From Pseudorhizobium pelagicum (GTDB lineage: Bacteria; Pseudomonadota; Alphaproteobacteria; Rhizobiales; Rhizobiaceae): a stretch of DNA of 64,000 nt. The stretch spans positions 120,301-184,300 of the forward strand of contig JOKI01000011.1 of the NCBI GenBank assembly GCA_000722615.1. Reading direction: 5' to 3'. The notes beneath the pieces were generated by a model. It was given only the letters and a program-made list of their open reading frames with translations, was not told the DNA's origin and did no database searches. Of the stretch, positions 48,673 to 58,683 are shown piece after piece (the first letter of the stretch is position 1; each line of letters starts with the position of its first letter). The translations under genes and the position numbers were made by a program.

Positions 48673-49542
48673 ATGGCGAAAGTGGCATTCATCGGTCTGG
48701 GCGTGATGGGGTTTCCGATGGCCGGGCATCTGCGGGAAAAGGGCGGCCACGACGTGACCGTCTACAACCGCACCGCGGCCAAGGCCGAGGAATGGGTCAA
48801 GACATACGGCGGCACGTCCGCCCCCACCCCCGCCGAAGCGGCAAGGGACGCCGATTTCGTCTTCACCTGCGTCGGCTATGACGACGACCTGCGCTCCGTC
48901 ACGATCGGCGAGACCGGCGCGCTTGCCGGCATGACGGCGGGTGCCGTCCTGATCGACAACACCACCGCCAGCGCCGAAGTCGCCCGCGAACTCTACGAGG
49001 CGGCCCGCGCGAAGGACGTCGACTTCATCGATGCGCCCGTCTCCGGCGGACAGGCGGGCGCCGAGAACGGCGTCCTCACCGTCATGTGCGGCGGCGACCA
49101 GCCGGTGTTCGACCGGGCAAAGCCGGTCATCGACGCCTATGCCCGCATGGTCGGCCTTATGGGCCCTGTCGGCGCCGGGCAGCTGACGAAGATGATCAAC
49201 CAGATCTGCATCGCCGGCCTCGTCCAGGGACTGGCCGAGGGCATCCATTTCGGCAAGCAGGCGGGCCTCGACATTGAGAAGGTGGTCGAAGTCATCTCCA
49301 AGGGGGCGGCCGGCTCCTGGCAGATGGAAAACCGCCACAAGACCATGAACCAGGAGAAATACGACTTCGGGTTCGCGGTCGACTGGATGCGCAAGGATCT
49401 CGGCATCGTGCTCGCCGAAGCCCGCCGCAACGGCGCCAAGCTGCCGGTCACCGCCCTCGTCGACCAGTTCTACGGCGACGTCCAGTCGATGGGCGGCAAC
49501 CGCTGGGACACATCCTCGCTGCTGGCGCGCCTGCAGAAATGA
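48673..49542 (+). CDS. Beta-hydroxyacid dehydrogenase (3-hydroxyisobutyrate dehydrogenase family)
   Basis: 289 residues. The N-terminal Rossmann motif FIGLGVMGFPMAGHL, the substrate-binding DAPVSGGQAGAENGVL, and the catalytic lysine in GAGQLTKMINQICIAG are all present. The family includes 3-hydroxyisobutyrate, tartronate semialdehyde and similar dehydrogenases; which acid is used cannot be told. GGAGGAAAG precedes the ATG. The AlkD gene starts inside its stop (ATGA). Confidence 0.88.
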   Translation: MAKVAFIGLGVMGFPMAGHLREKGGHDVTVYNRTAAKAEEWVKTYGGTSAPTPAEAARDADFVFTCVGYDDDLRSVTIGETGALAGMTAGAVLIDNTTASAEVARELYEAARAKDVDFIDAPVSGGQAGAENGVLTVMCGGDQPVFDRAKPVIDAYARMVGLMGPVGAGQLTKMINQICIAGLVQGLAEGIHFGKQAGLDIEKVVEVISKGAAGSWQMENRHKTMNQEKYDFGFAVDWMRKDLGIVLAEARRNGAKLPVTALVDQFYGDVQSMGGNRWDTSSLLARLQK

Positions 49543-50231
49543 CCCTCACGCCTGCATCCTCTGCAGACGACATCGTTGCGCATCTGAACACGCTGCGCAA
49601 CGAAGGCAATATTGCCGGAATGGCACGCTTCGGCATCGACACGTCCACGGCGCTCGGCATCACGACTCCGCAGATGCAGGCGATTGCCCGACAGGCCGGA
49701 CGCAGCCACGAGCGCGCGCTCGATCTCTGGTCGACGGGACTGCGGGACGCGCGCATGGCGGCGATCCTCACCGCCGACCCTCGGCAACTGACGAAGCAGG
49801 AGGTCCGCACCTGGGCCGGCGAGTTCAACTCGTGGGAGGTCGTCGATACCGCCGCCGACCTCTTCACGCAAACGCCCTTCTGGCAGGATCTGGTGGCGGA
49901 GTTTGCCGCGGACGACCGGGAATTTGTTCGCCGCACTGCGTTCGCCATGATCGCCGGAGCAACCGTGCACAACAAGCAGGAACCGGACGAGACCTTCATC
50001 GCCCACCTGCCGCTGATCGAAACGCACGCCGGCGACCCGCGAAACTTCGTCAGGAAGGCCGTGAACTGGGCGCTGCGCAATATCGGCAAGCGCAACCGCT
50101 TCTGCCATGTCCCGGCCCTGGCGCTCGCCGAAAACCTCGCCGCCTCGTCCGACAGGACGGCCCGCTGGATCGGCAAGGACGCGGTGCGCGAACTGAAGAG
50201 CGACAAGCTTTTGGCACGGCTGAAGGGCTGA
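49539..50231 (+). CDS. DNA alkylation repair protein, AlkD-like
   Basis: 230 residues of paired helices (HEAT-like repeats), with RFGIDTSTALGITTPQMQAIARQ, WEVVDTAADLF and NFVRKAVNWALRNIGKRN as family landmarks. AlkD removes alkylated bases without flipping them. Overlaps the previous gene by four bases, so translation is coupled though the functions look unrelated. Confidence 0.88.
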   Translation: MTLTPASSADDIVAHLNTLRNEGNIAGMARFGIDTSTALGITTPQMQAIARQAGRSHERALDLWSTGLRDARMAAILTADPRQLTKQEVRTWAGEFNSWEVVDTAADLFTQTPFWQDLVAEFAADDREFVRRTAFAMIAGATVHNKQEPDETFIAHLPLIETHAGDPRNFVRKAVNWALRNIGKRNRFCHVPALALAENLAASSDRTARWIGKDAVRELKSDKLLARLKG

Positions 50232-50284
50232 GGTCAGCGCCGGCCGGCGGACATCACCATGTCCGTGGCCATCTGCAGCCGCAC

Positions 50285-50806
50285 TCAGTCCTCGCCGGCC
50301 TTCTGGTTGTCGAGCGTCATGTAGTCGAGCGGCAGTTCGGTCGTGTATTTGATCTGCTCCATGGCGAAGACGGAGGAGACGTCGCGGATCTCGATCTTGG
50401 CGATCAGCCGCTTGTAGAAGGCGTCATAGGCGGCGATATCCGGCACCACGACGCGCAGCAGGTAGTCGACGTCGCCGCTCATCCGGTAGAATTCGACGAC
50501 CTCCGGGAAATCCACCACCACTTCCGAGAAGCGCTTCAGCCATTCCACCGAATGGCTGGCGGTGCGGATCGAGACGAACACGGTGACCTTGGTGTTGACC
50601 TTGACCGGATCGAGCAGCGCCACCCGGCGACGGATGACGCCGTCCTCCTCCATGCGCTGGATACGGCGCCAGCACGGCGTGGTCGACAGTCCCACCTTCT
50701 TGGCGAGGTCGGCCACGGCAAGCGTCGAGTCTTCCTGGAGGATACGGAGGATTTTGCGGTCGAGACGATCCATCACACGGTCTTTCGAAATGATTTTCTC
50801 CTGCAT
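50285..50806 (-). CDS. Lrp/AsnC-family transcriptional regulator
   Basis: 173 residues. N-terminal HTH (LDRKILRILQEDSTLAVADLAKKVGLSTTPCWRRIQRME) and a C-terminal RAM ligand domain (about 80-160) with MSGDVDYLLRVVV. The start may instead be the ATG giving MDRLDRK at 50773; neither has a strong ribosome-binding site. It convergently follows AlkD and lies downstream of the DNA-repair pair on its own strand. Targets unknown. Confidence 0.88.
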   Translation of the reverse strand: MQEKIISKDRVMDRLDRKILRILQEDSTLAVADLAKKVGLSTTPCWRRIQRMEEDGVIRRRVALLDPVKVNTKVTVFVSIRTASHSVEWLKRFSEVVVDFPEVVEFYRMSGDVDYLLRVVVPDIAAYDAFYKRLIAKIEIRDVSSVFAMEQIKYTTELPLDYMTLDNQKAGED

Positions 50807-50839
50807 AGCTCCATTTAGCACAATTGGGCGCATTATGTT

Positions 50840-51493
50840 TCAACGCGCCAGTCTATCCACACCCTCTTTCAGGAAAGGCAGGACCTCCTCCTCGAACCAC
50901 GGGTTGCGCTTCAGCCAGCCGCTGTTGCGCCAGCTGGGATGCGGCAGCGGCAGAATGCGCGGCCCTTCGTTAGCGAAGGCGTACTCGCGCCAGTTCCGCA
51001 CGGTCTCTGTCATGCGGCTGCGCCGGCGGGCGCCGAGATGCCAAGCCTGCGCATACTGGCCGATCGCCAGCACCAGTTCAACCTGCGGCATGGCGTCGAT
51101 CACCGGCCGGCGCCAGAGCGGCGCGCATTCGCGGCGCGGCGGCAGGTCGCTGCCCTTGGCATCATAGCCCGGAAAGCAGAAGCCCATCGGCACGATCGCA
51201 AAGCGGTCGCGGTCGTAGAAGGCCTCGCGCGTCACGCCGAGCCAGCCGCGCAGCCGGTCTCCGGAGGCATCATCGAAGGGAAGTCCGCTCTCGTGGACCC
51301 GAAGCCCCGGCGCCTGCCCGGCAATCAGGATTCTTGCCTTGCGCGACAGGATGGCGACGGGCCGCGGCAGATGCGGCAGGCGATCCTGCGGCCCGCGCGC
51401 GGGGCCGTCGACGCAAAGCCGACAGTCGGAGATCGCCGCGCGCAGGGCGTCGAGCCCGTCATCCGATCTCGCTGCGGCCTCTATCTCGGTCAC
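50840..51493 (-). CDS. Uracil-DNA glycosylase-superfamily protein
   Basis: 217 residues from a GTG that overlaps the upstream stop (GTGA). ILIAGQAPGLRVHESGLPFDDASGDRL matches the first active-site motif (GxAPG) and LPHPSWRNSGW the second (HPS) of the superfamily. It belongs to the small prokaryotic branch whose substrate range is not settled. Translationally coupled to the thermonuclease-like gene upstream. RRECAPLWRR and a cysteine pair near the N-terminus (CRLC) could be metal ligands. Confidence 0.82.
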   Translation of the reverse strand: MTEIEAAARSDDGLDALRAAISDCRLCVDGPARGPQDRLPHLPRPVAILSRKARILIAGQAPGLRVHESGLPFDDASGDRLRGWLGVTREAFYDRDRFAIVPMGFCFPGYDAKGSDLPPRRECAPLWRRPVIDAMPQVELVLAIGQYAQAWHLGARRRSRMTETVRNWREYAFANEGPRILPLPHPSWRNSGWLKRNPWFEEEVLPFLKEGVDRLAR

Positions 51494-52053
51494 CCGCCAA
51501 ACAGTCCTTTCAGCCAAGCCATCAACCCTTCCGCAGCGGCCGGGTCGTCCATCATCCCGTGCCGTATCCGCCAGTCTCTCGGTCTCTCGAACGTGCCGGC
51601 CCAAAGCCCATGCTCGGCCGTGCGCGCCTCCCGCTCCTGCGACGAATAATCGCCGGAGGCGACGGCCAGGCCGAGGCGCACCAGTTCGGCATTGATGTCG
51701 AGCGCGCCATCGCGGCAGGTCACCAGCAGCCGCTCGTAGCGGTCCCGGTCCGATCCGCTGCACACCACCGAGGCGGCAGAACTAAGGCCTTCGAGGGCCG
51801 CCCGCGCCTCTTCGCCGCAGGACCAGTCGTCGCCGGACGCATCCTGGCAGACCTGGCGTGCCTCCGGTGCGTCGAGCCCCAAGAGCCGCAGCCGCTCGGC
51901 GCCCGCCGCCAGCGTGTCGCCGTCGATGGCGACAAAGGGGCCGTTCAGATGCAGGGACGCGACGTCGTCGAGCTTGGCGGCGAGCAGCGCGCCCAGGAAG
52001 ACCAGGGCCAGCAGCAGGCCCGAACCGCGCAGTTTCCGGATGAGTGATGTCAC
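51490..52053 (-). CDS. Thermonuclease (SNase)-family protein, membrane-anchored or exported
   Basis: 187 residues from a GTG start. A hydrophobic helix at about 11-27 is a signal or anchor. The OB-fold nuclease core has IDGDTL, RLRLLGLDAPEAR and DRDRYERLLVTC, carrying the expected catalytic Arg/Glu/Arg and calcium-binding Asp positions. The domain is short and four cysteines could form disulfides outside the membrane. First gene of a two-gene operon with the UDG-family protein. Confidence 0.83.
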   Translation of the reverse strand: MTSLIRKLRGSGLLLALVFLGALLAAKLDDVASLHLNGPFVAIDGDTLAAGAERLRLLGLDAPEARQVCQDASGDDWSCGEEARAALEGLSSAASVVCSGSDRDRYERLLVTCRDGALDINAELVRLGLAVASGDYSSQEREARTAEHGLWAGTFERPRDWRIRHGMMDDPAAAEGLMAWLKGLFGG

Positions 52054-52174
52054 GATCCCGCCTTAATCAAGAACAGAAGCTTCAGGGAAATGGCAAACAA
52101 ATCCTTGCCTGGCAGCATCTTCTTAAGATTTCCCGCCTAGTCTCACAACCATTGGGGATATCGATCCAGTGGTT

Positions 52175-53710
<1,536 letters not shown>

Positions 53711-53722
53711 ACCGTCGCCGGG

Positions 53723-54757
53723 CTATTGGCCGACGATCTTCATGAACTCCGGGTCCTTGACGAAGTCCTGCAGGTCATTGTCGCTGGCCTTCGGGTTTGA
53801 AAGCTCCTTCAAGCGCCGCTTGTAGGTATTGTCCAGCAGTACGGCCTTGCGACTTGCCCGCAGCGCCGCCTTGCGCGCCTCCGCCCGTTCTTCGTCGCTC
53901 GCCCCCAAGCTTGCCAGATTATGGTGCCGCTGGCCATTGGCCGCTGCCATGATCAGCCAGTAGCGGGCCATCTCGGTGGCCGCCGTATCCTCCAGTTCGT
54001 CACCGATCTCCAGGACCTTCTCGTAGCCTCGATCCTCATAGAGGAGCGCGTTCAGGACATACATGGTGTGGTCGAAAGAAGGCTGGTCGACGCTGGCGAT
54101 GTATTTCATCATCGAGGCGTTGTCGCGCTCGGCAAGCTCCTTCGCGATCACGCGGATCTGGTCGATCGCCTTCGGCAGGTCCTGAAGTCCAACCCGGCTC
54201 ATCAGCTGTTCGACATGCAGGAACAGCGAGGACAGATACAACCGCGTGTAGAGGTAGAGAAACACGAAACCGGACACCAGTCCGACCACCAGGATGAAGG
54301 GGCCGGCTGCCGCGAGCGTGGCGCCGCTGCGCACTTGGAGAAAGCCCGTGAACGACTGGATATAGCCGCCGACGGAGGTGATCTGGCTCAGCCCCACCCC
54401 GACGATCATCGTGGTCAGCCATTCCGAAATCCGCTCCATATTCGTATTGGTGCTCATCAACCGGTTGTTTGCGCTGCCCCGCTTGCCACCGGCTGTGACG
54501 GTGGGATCTTCGCCGGTCGACAACACGCGCGGGACCGAAAACAGGAAGCCCAGCGCGGCGCCGGCCGCTGCGGACGCAAAGAGAATGAGCCCGCCCAAAC
54601 CGATAGCACTGGCGACGCCGCCGAATTGGGAGAGGACCAAGCAGATGGCCGTCGTTGCCGCGCCGATCAGTCCCACAAGCCCCAGAAAGGCCGCACGCTG
54701 ATCTCGCTCACGCGATTCCGGACTGACCGCCCTCAGCCCCGCCAATGACTGCAACAT
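53723..54757 (-). CDS. Membrane protein of unknown function, helical C-terminal domain
   Basis: 344 residues. GGAGGGG lies six bases before the ATG at 54757, deciding it over two upstream ATGs. Hydrophobic segments lie at about 25-45, 50-70, 110-135 and 145-168. The stretch FLFSVPRVLSTGEDP, then an NNRLMSTNTNMERISEWLTTMIVGVGLSQ loop, divides the helices. Residues of about 190-344 are hydrophilic and helical, with tetratricopeptide-like rhythm and no catalytic motif I recognise. No family is identified. Convergent with the histidine kinase gene, 12 bp apart. Confidence 0.75.
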   Translation of the reverse strand: MLQSLAGLRAVSPESRERDQRAAFLGLVGLIGAATTAICLVLSQFGGVASAIGLGGLILFASAAAGAALGFLFSVPRVLSTGEDPTVTAGGKRGSANNRLMSTNTNMERISEWLTTMIVGVGLSQITSVGGYIQSFTGFLQVRSGATLAAAGPFILVVGLVSGFVFLYLYTRLYLSSLFLHVEQLMSRVGLQDLPKAIDQIRVIAKELAERDNASMMKYIASVDQPSFDHTMYVLNALLYEDRGYEKVLEIGDELEDTAATEMARYWLIMAAANGQRHHNLASLGASDEERAEARKAALRASRKAVLLDNTYKRRLKELSNPKASDNDLQDFVKDPEFMKIVGQ

Positions 54758-54825
54758 GTCGACCCCTCCGGTTGCGCTCATTAAGCAATACAACCATAAG
54801 GGGTCTAAAAGTCAACCGGCTCGTT

Positions 54826-55248
54826 TTAGAATGCAGACGGACCTGAGGCGAGAAGGGCCTTCCACACGCACCACAGCACAAACAGCCCGTTGGCGCACAA
54901 CAGGCAGAAGACCGCAAACGAGCCGAGATCCTTGGCGTGCCGGCCGACGGTGGATATCTCCGGGGAGATGCGATCGACCAGTTCCTCGATTGCCGTGTTG
55001 AGCGCCTCCACGGCAAACAGCACCAGCATCAGCACGACGAAGACGAGATAATCGGCAGGCTCGGCGCCGATCACGGCAAACAGCACGAGCCCCAGCAGGA
55101 AGGCCACCACCTCCGTGCGGAAGGCCTCCTCCTGCCAGCAGCGGCGCAGGCCCTGCATCGAATAGCGCGTTGCGGCCAGCAGCCGTCGCGGGCCGCTCGC
55201 CTTCCTGATGTCACTCTCCCGGTCCCGGGGCGCTCGTTCCACGCTCAC
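54826..55248 (-). CDS. dgkA: Diacylglycerol kinase
   Basis: 140 residues from a GTG overlapping the cobT stop (GTGA). Three membrane helices. The active-site signature EALNTAIEELVDRIS is intact, as is the upstream QEEAFRTEVVAF. Recycles diacylglycerol from membrane lipid turnover to phosphatidate. The N-terminus is about 20 residues longer than in E. coli. Coupling to cobT has no obvious functional reason. Confidence 0.88.
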   Translation of the reverse strand: MSVERAPRDRESDIRKASGPRRLLAATRYSMQGLRRCWQEEAFRTEVVAFLLGLVLFAVIGAEPADYLVFVVLMLVLFAVEALNTAIEELVDRISPEISTVGRHAKDLGSFAVFCLLCANGLFVLWCVWKALLASGPSAF

Positions 55249-56261
55249 GTCCCTGCGCTGACACCCGCCTGCTCGAAGGTCGCCATGCCCGAATGGCAGG
55301 CGGCGGCGGCCTTGACGATGCCGGCGGCAAGGGCCGCGCCCGTCCCCTCGCCCAGCCGCATGCCGAGCGCCAGGAGCGGCGTCTTGCCGAGCATCTCGAT
55401 CGCCTTCAGGTGGCCGGGCTCGCCCGAGACATGGCCGAGCAGGCAGTGATCGAGCGCGGCGGGATTGGCGGCCTTCAGGATGGATGCCGCGGCCGTCACC
55501 ACGTAGCCATCGAGCAGCACCGGGATCTTCTCCACGCGCGCCGCCAGAATCGCGCCGGCGATCGCCGCGATCTCGCGGCCGCCGAGCCGGCGCAGCACCT
55601 CGAACGGATCCTTCAGGTGGTCCTTGTGGAATTCCACCGCCGTCTTCACCGCGGCAATCTTCCGCTCCAGCAGCTCGCCGTGCGAACCGGTGCCCGGGCC
55701 GACCCAGTCCTCCGCCTCGCCGCCATAGAGCGCCAGGTTGATGGCGGCAGCAATCGTCGTGTTGCCGATGCCCATTTCGCCGATGCAGAGAAGATCCGTG
55801 CCGCCGGCAATTGCCTCCATGCCGAACGCCATGGTCGCGGCGCAGTCGCGCTCCGAGAGCGCCGGTTCGCAGGTGATGTCGCCGGTCGGATAGTCGAGTG
55901 CCAGGTCGAAGATCTTCAGGCCGAGGTCGTGGGTGACGCAGATCTGGTTGATCGCCGCACCACCGGCCGCAAAATTCTCCACCATCTGCTGGGTCACGGA
56001 GGACGGGAACGGCGTGATGCCATGCTTGGTCACGCCGTGGTTGCCGGCAAAGATCGCCACCAGCGGCCGTGTCACCGCCGGGGGACGCCCGGTCCAGGCC
56101 GCCAGCCACATGGCGATTTCCTCCAGCCGCCCGAGCGAGCCCGGCGGCTTGGTCAGCTGCGCGTCGCGCTCGCGCGCCGCCACCAGCGACCGCGGGTCGG
56201 GGCCCGGCAGATTCTGCAGCAGGGCTCGGAAATCGTCAAAGGGCAGGCCGCTCACGCTCAT
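55245..56261 (-). CDS. cobT: Nicotinate-nucleotide-dimethylbenzimidazole phosphoribosyltransferase
   Basis: 338 residues from the second ATG, the exact length of CobU (the CobT orthologue) in Pseudomonas denitrificans; an ATG at 56267 would add two residues. Visible are QLTKPPGSLGRLEEIAMWLA, FAGNHGVTKHGITPFP, and GEMGIGNTTIAAA. It activates dimethylbenzimidazole, made by BluB, to alpha-ribazole phosphate. It diverges from cobS across 107 bp; I see no cobalamin riboswitch between them. Confidence 0.94.
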   Translation of the reverse strand: MSVSGLPFDDFRALLQNLPGPDPRSLVAARERDAQLTKPPGSLGRLEEIAMWLAAWTGRPPAVTRPLVAIFAGNHGVTKHGITPFPSSVTQQMVENFAAGGAAINQICVTHDLGLKIFDLALDYPTGDITCEPALSERDCAATMAFGMEAIAGGTDLLCIGEMGIGNTTIAAAINLALYGGEAEDWVGPGTGSHGELLERKIAAVKTAVEFHKDHLKDPFEVLRRLGGREIAAIAGAILAARVEKIPVLLDGYVVTAAASILKAANPAALDHCLLGHVSGEPGHLKAIEMLGKTPLLALGMRLGEGTGAALAAGIVKAAAACHSGMATFEQAGVSAGT

Positions 56262-56368
56262 GGACATCTTCTCTCTCGTCTGCTGCCGGCGCTTGTGTTT
56301 ACCGGCAAATCAAGATTTGCTGCTGCTCTCTTAGTCGGGCATTCCGGGAGGGACAACTGCCAAACGTG

Positions 56369-57139
56369 ATGGACTTCGTGGCCGACCTGGCCCGCTCGCT
56401 CGGTTTTCTGAGCCGCCTGCCGATCCCGTCCCGGTTCTTCGAGGGCCACGACGGCACCGTCAGCCGTGCCGTGCGTGCCTTTCCGCTCGCCGGTCTGGTG
56501 CTGGCCCTGCCCGCGGGGCTGCTGCTCTGGCTGCTTCTCGAATGGGAGGCGGAGCCTCTCCTTGCCGCATTGATTGCGCTTTCGGTTATGACGCTGCTCT
56601 CCGGCGCGCTTCACGAGGACGGGCTGGCGGACACGGCCGACGGCTTTGGCGGCGGACGCGACACGGAGAACGTCCTGTCGATCATGAAGGACAGCCGCAT
56701 CGGCAGCTACGGCGTGATCGCGCTGATCCTGTCCTTCGGCCTGCGGGCGACGGCATTGGCCGCCCTCGCCCATGGTTCGCTTGCCCTGCCGGCCCTGGCG
56801 GTTCTCTCGGCCGCGACGCTCAGTCGCGCCCTGATGGTCTTCCACTGGCATGCCCTGCCGCCGGCGCGTCCGGGGGGCGTGGCGGCCGGCGCCGGCAGCC
56901 CGCAAACCGAGGCCCGCAACATCGCGCTCGCCAGCGCGGTGCTCGTCTGCCTGATCCTGCTGCTTCCCGCCATCGGTCTCCTTCCCATTCTCTCCGCCCT
57001 GGCGCTCGCCGCACTTGCCGTCTACGGCTTCACCCGCTACGCCCGCGGCAGGATCGGCGGCCATACCGGCGACACCATCGGAGCGGCCCAGCAGGCTGGC
57101 GAAATCGTGTTTCTCATCGCCCTTGCGCTCGCCGCCTGA
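56369..57139 (+). CDS. cobS: Adenosylcobinamide-GDP ribazoletransferase
   Basis: 256 residues, several hydrophobic helices. FLSRLPIPSRFF, LHEDGLADTADGFGGG and MKDSRIGSYGVIAL are the family landmarks; the Asp-rich loop binds metal. Joins alpha-ribazole to the cobinamide ring, the last step of cobalamin assembly. The only strong ribosome-binding sequence (GGGAGG) lies 17 bases before the ATG, an unusual distance. An in-frame CTG or GTG is nearer, so the true start is uncertain by a few codons. Confidence 0.93.
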   Translation: MDFVADLARSLGFLSRLPIPSRFFEGHDGTVSRAVRAFPLAGLVLALPAGLLLWLLLEWEAEPLLAALIALSVMTLLSGALHEDGLADTADGFGGGRDTENVLSIMKDSRIGSYGVIALILSFGLRATALAALAHGSLALPALAVLSAATLSRALMVFHWHALPPARPGGVAAGAGSPQTEARNIALASAVLVCLILLLPAIGLLPILSALALAALAVYGFTRYARGRIGGHTGDTIGAAQQAGEIVFLIALALAA

Positions 57140-57148
57140 ACCGCCGAT

Positions 57149-57373
57149 ATGACCCCCATGCTTTCGCCCTGCGTCCTTCTCTGCGCCATCGACGACACGA
57201 CCGGTTTCTGCTTCGGCTGCGGACGCACGCGCGATGAGATCGCGGGCTGGATGAACTTCAGCGACGGCGACCGCCGGTCGCTGATGGACGCTCTGCCGGC
57301 CCGCCTCGAGGCCATCGAGCGCAAGCCGCGCCGCCAGACGAAACGGCGGCTGGCGCGGGAGCAGCCGCAATGA
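57149..57373 (+). CDS. DUF1289 small Cys-rich protein
   Basis: 74 residues. SPCVLLCAID then CFGCGRTRDEIAGW is the four-cysteine pattern of DUF1289, a likely metal-binding or Fe-S-linked small protein of unknown role. It starts 9 bp after cobS and overlaps the next gene by four bases, making a coupled trio. Confidence 0.86.
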   Translation: MTPMLSPCVLLCAIDDTTGFCFGCGRTRDEIAGWMNFSDGDRRSLMDALPARLEAIERKPRRQTKRRLAREQPQ

Positions 57374-58074
57374 ACGGCCTCACCTTCGTCCTGCTGGTCC
57401 TCGGCGCCGGGCTCGTGCTGCTGGTCTTCAACCACGACAGCGGCCAGACCTTCGGCATGGCCAACGAGGATTTCGGCCAGTTGCTCTACCTGCTGCCGAT
57501 CGCCGGCCTGCTCTCGGTCGGCATCCTCGCCGGCCAGCGCGGAAACCTCTCCCAAATCCTGCGCTACATCGCCATCTGGCTGGTGATCATCATGGCGCTC
57601 GTAGCGGCCTATCTCTACCGCTTTGACCTGCAGCAGGTCGGCGCGCGTCTGTCGGCCGGGCTGATGCCCGGCAGCGCCGTCGAGGTCAGCACCAGCGGCG
57701 GCGCCCGCGAAGTCATCATCCATCGAGGAATGAGCGGGCATTTCCAGGCTCCGGTGGACGTCAACGGCCAGTCGGTCGACATGCTCGTCGATACCGGCGC
57801 CAGCGCCGTCGTTCTCTCCTACGCCGACGCGGAGCGCATCGGGCTCAACCCGCGGCAGCTGTCCTATACGGTGGTCGTGCAGACGGCGAACGGCCGCGCC
57901 AGTGCCGCGCCGGTGCGCCTGTCGGACATCTCAATCGGTCCGATCGTCCGCCGCGACATCCGGGCCATGGTCACCGAGGAGGGAAGGCTCGACCAGAGCC
58001 TGCTCGGCATGAGCTTCCTCTCGACGCTCAGCTCCCTGCAGATCCAGACCGACGAACTGCGGCTCAGCGACTAG
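57370..58074 (+). CDS. Retroviral-type aspartic protease (TIGR02281 family), membrane-anchored
   Basis: 234 residues. Hydrophobic helices at about 4-18, 35-53 and 60-78, then an exported or cytoplasmic clan AA protease domain with the catalytic VDTGASAVVLS (about residues 138-148). Monomers of this size must dimerise to make an active site. Family members are common in alphaproteobacteria, substrate unknown. It overlaps DUF1289 by four bases. Its 3' end overlaps the frame of a small minus-strand gene. Confidence 0.86.
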   Translation: MNGLTFVLLVLGAGLVLLVFNHDSGQTFGMANEDFGQLLYLLPIAGLLSVGILAGQRGNLSQILRYIAIWLVIIMALVAAYLYRFDLQQVGARLSAGLMPGSAVEVSTSGGAREVIIHRGMSGHFQAPVDVNGQSVDMLVDTGASAVVLSYADAERIGLNPRQLSYTVVVQTANGRASAAPVRLSDISIGPIVRRDIRAMVTEEGRLDQSLLGMSFLSTLSSLQIQTDELRLSD

Positions 58075-58281
58075 GGATTGCGATGCTCCGCGGCCGTCGC
58101 CGTTGCGGCGGGAATGGAGGAAATCGACATACCGCGCCCTCAGCTCCGGCATGTCGATCCTGCCCTCGATCCAGTCTTCCACATGGGACAGGAACTGCGG
58201 TTCGGTCTCGAATTCGGCGCCATGCGATTCCAGCCGTGCAAGCACCCGCTCCACAATCCGCCGTCTGGTCTCGACCGTCAT
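57931..58281 (-). CDS. Small protein of unknown function overlapping the protease gene
   Basis: The frame gives 116 residues. The first 60, with RVLARLESHGAEFETEPQFLSHVEDWIEGRIDMPELRARYVDFL, look like a real small protein, and the WIEGRIDMPELRARY part resembles short antitoxin-type helical pairs. The last 45 or so residues are antisense to the protease gene and look unnatural. A one-base frameshift would end the protein at a stop that is the reverse complement of the protease stop codon. Function unknown. Confidence 0.5.
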   Translation of the reverse strand: MTVETRRRIVERVLARLESHGAEFETEPQFLSHVEDWIEGRIDMPELRARYVDFLHSRRNGDGRGASQSLVAEPQFVGLDLQGAERREEAHAEQALVEPSLLGDHGPDVAADDRTD

Positions 58282-58297
58282 GCCTCTGCTCCCTCAA

Positions 58298-58567
58298 TCA
58301 CGATAGCTGGAACAGATCCGGGTTGGAAAAGGTCTTGGACGTGCTCAGCAGAGCCGCCGCGGCAGCAAGCTTCATAGGGTCGACCAACCCCATGCGGTAC
58401 AGACGGATGATGGCACGCCCCAAAGGCGCGTCGTCCGAGGAAACTTCCTGCGGTGCGCGCTCCGTGACCACCAGCAGAAATGCGTCGCGCATGGCGCTCA
58501 CGTCCTGGGGCGTGAAAATCGAGGTCCGGAACGCCTGGAATTTTGGCTGCACGTGCTTTTCCTTCAT
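58298..58567 (-). CDS. Small protein of unknown function
   Basis: 89 residues. The sequence has PQDVSAMRDAFLLVVTERAP and LGRAIIRLYRMGLVDPMKLAAAAALL, probably a soluble helical protein with no membrane segment. No family recognised. It lies just upstream of the preceding small gene on the same strand (16 bp), and the two may form an operon. Confidence 0.65.
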   Translation of the reverse strand: MKEKHVQPKFQAFRTSIFTPQDVSAMRDAFLLVVTERAPQEVSSDDAPLGRAIIRLYRMGLVDPMKLAAAAALLSTSKTFSNPDLFQLS

Positions 58568-58683
58568 CCATCGTCGCGGCGAACCGGCAACCGGAATGTT
58601 TAACGAAACTATAATTTAGCAGCATGTAACGGGAAAGAGGCCGACTGTACGTTAGCCGACAAATCCACCGGGCGACTTCGGGG

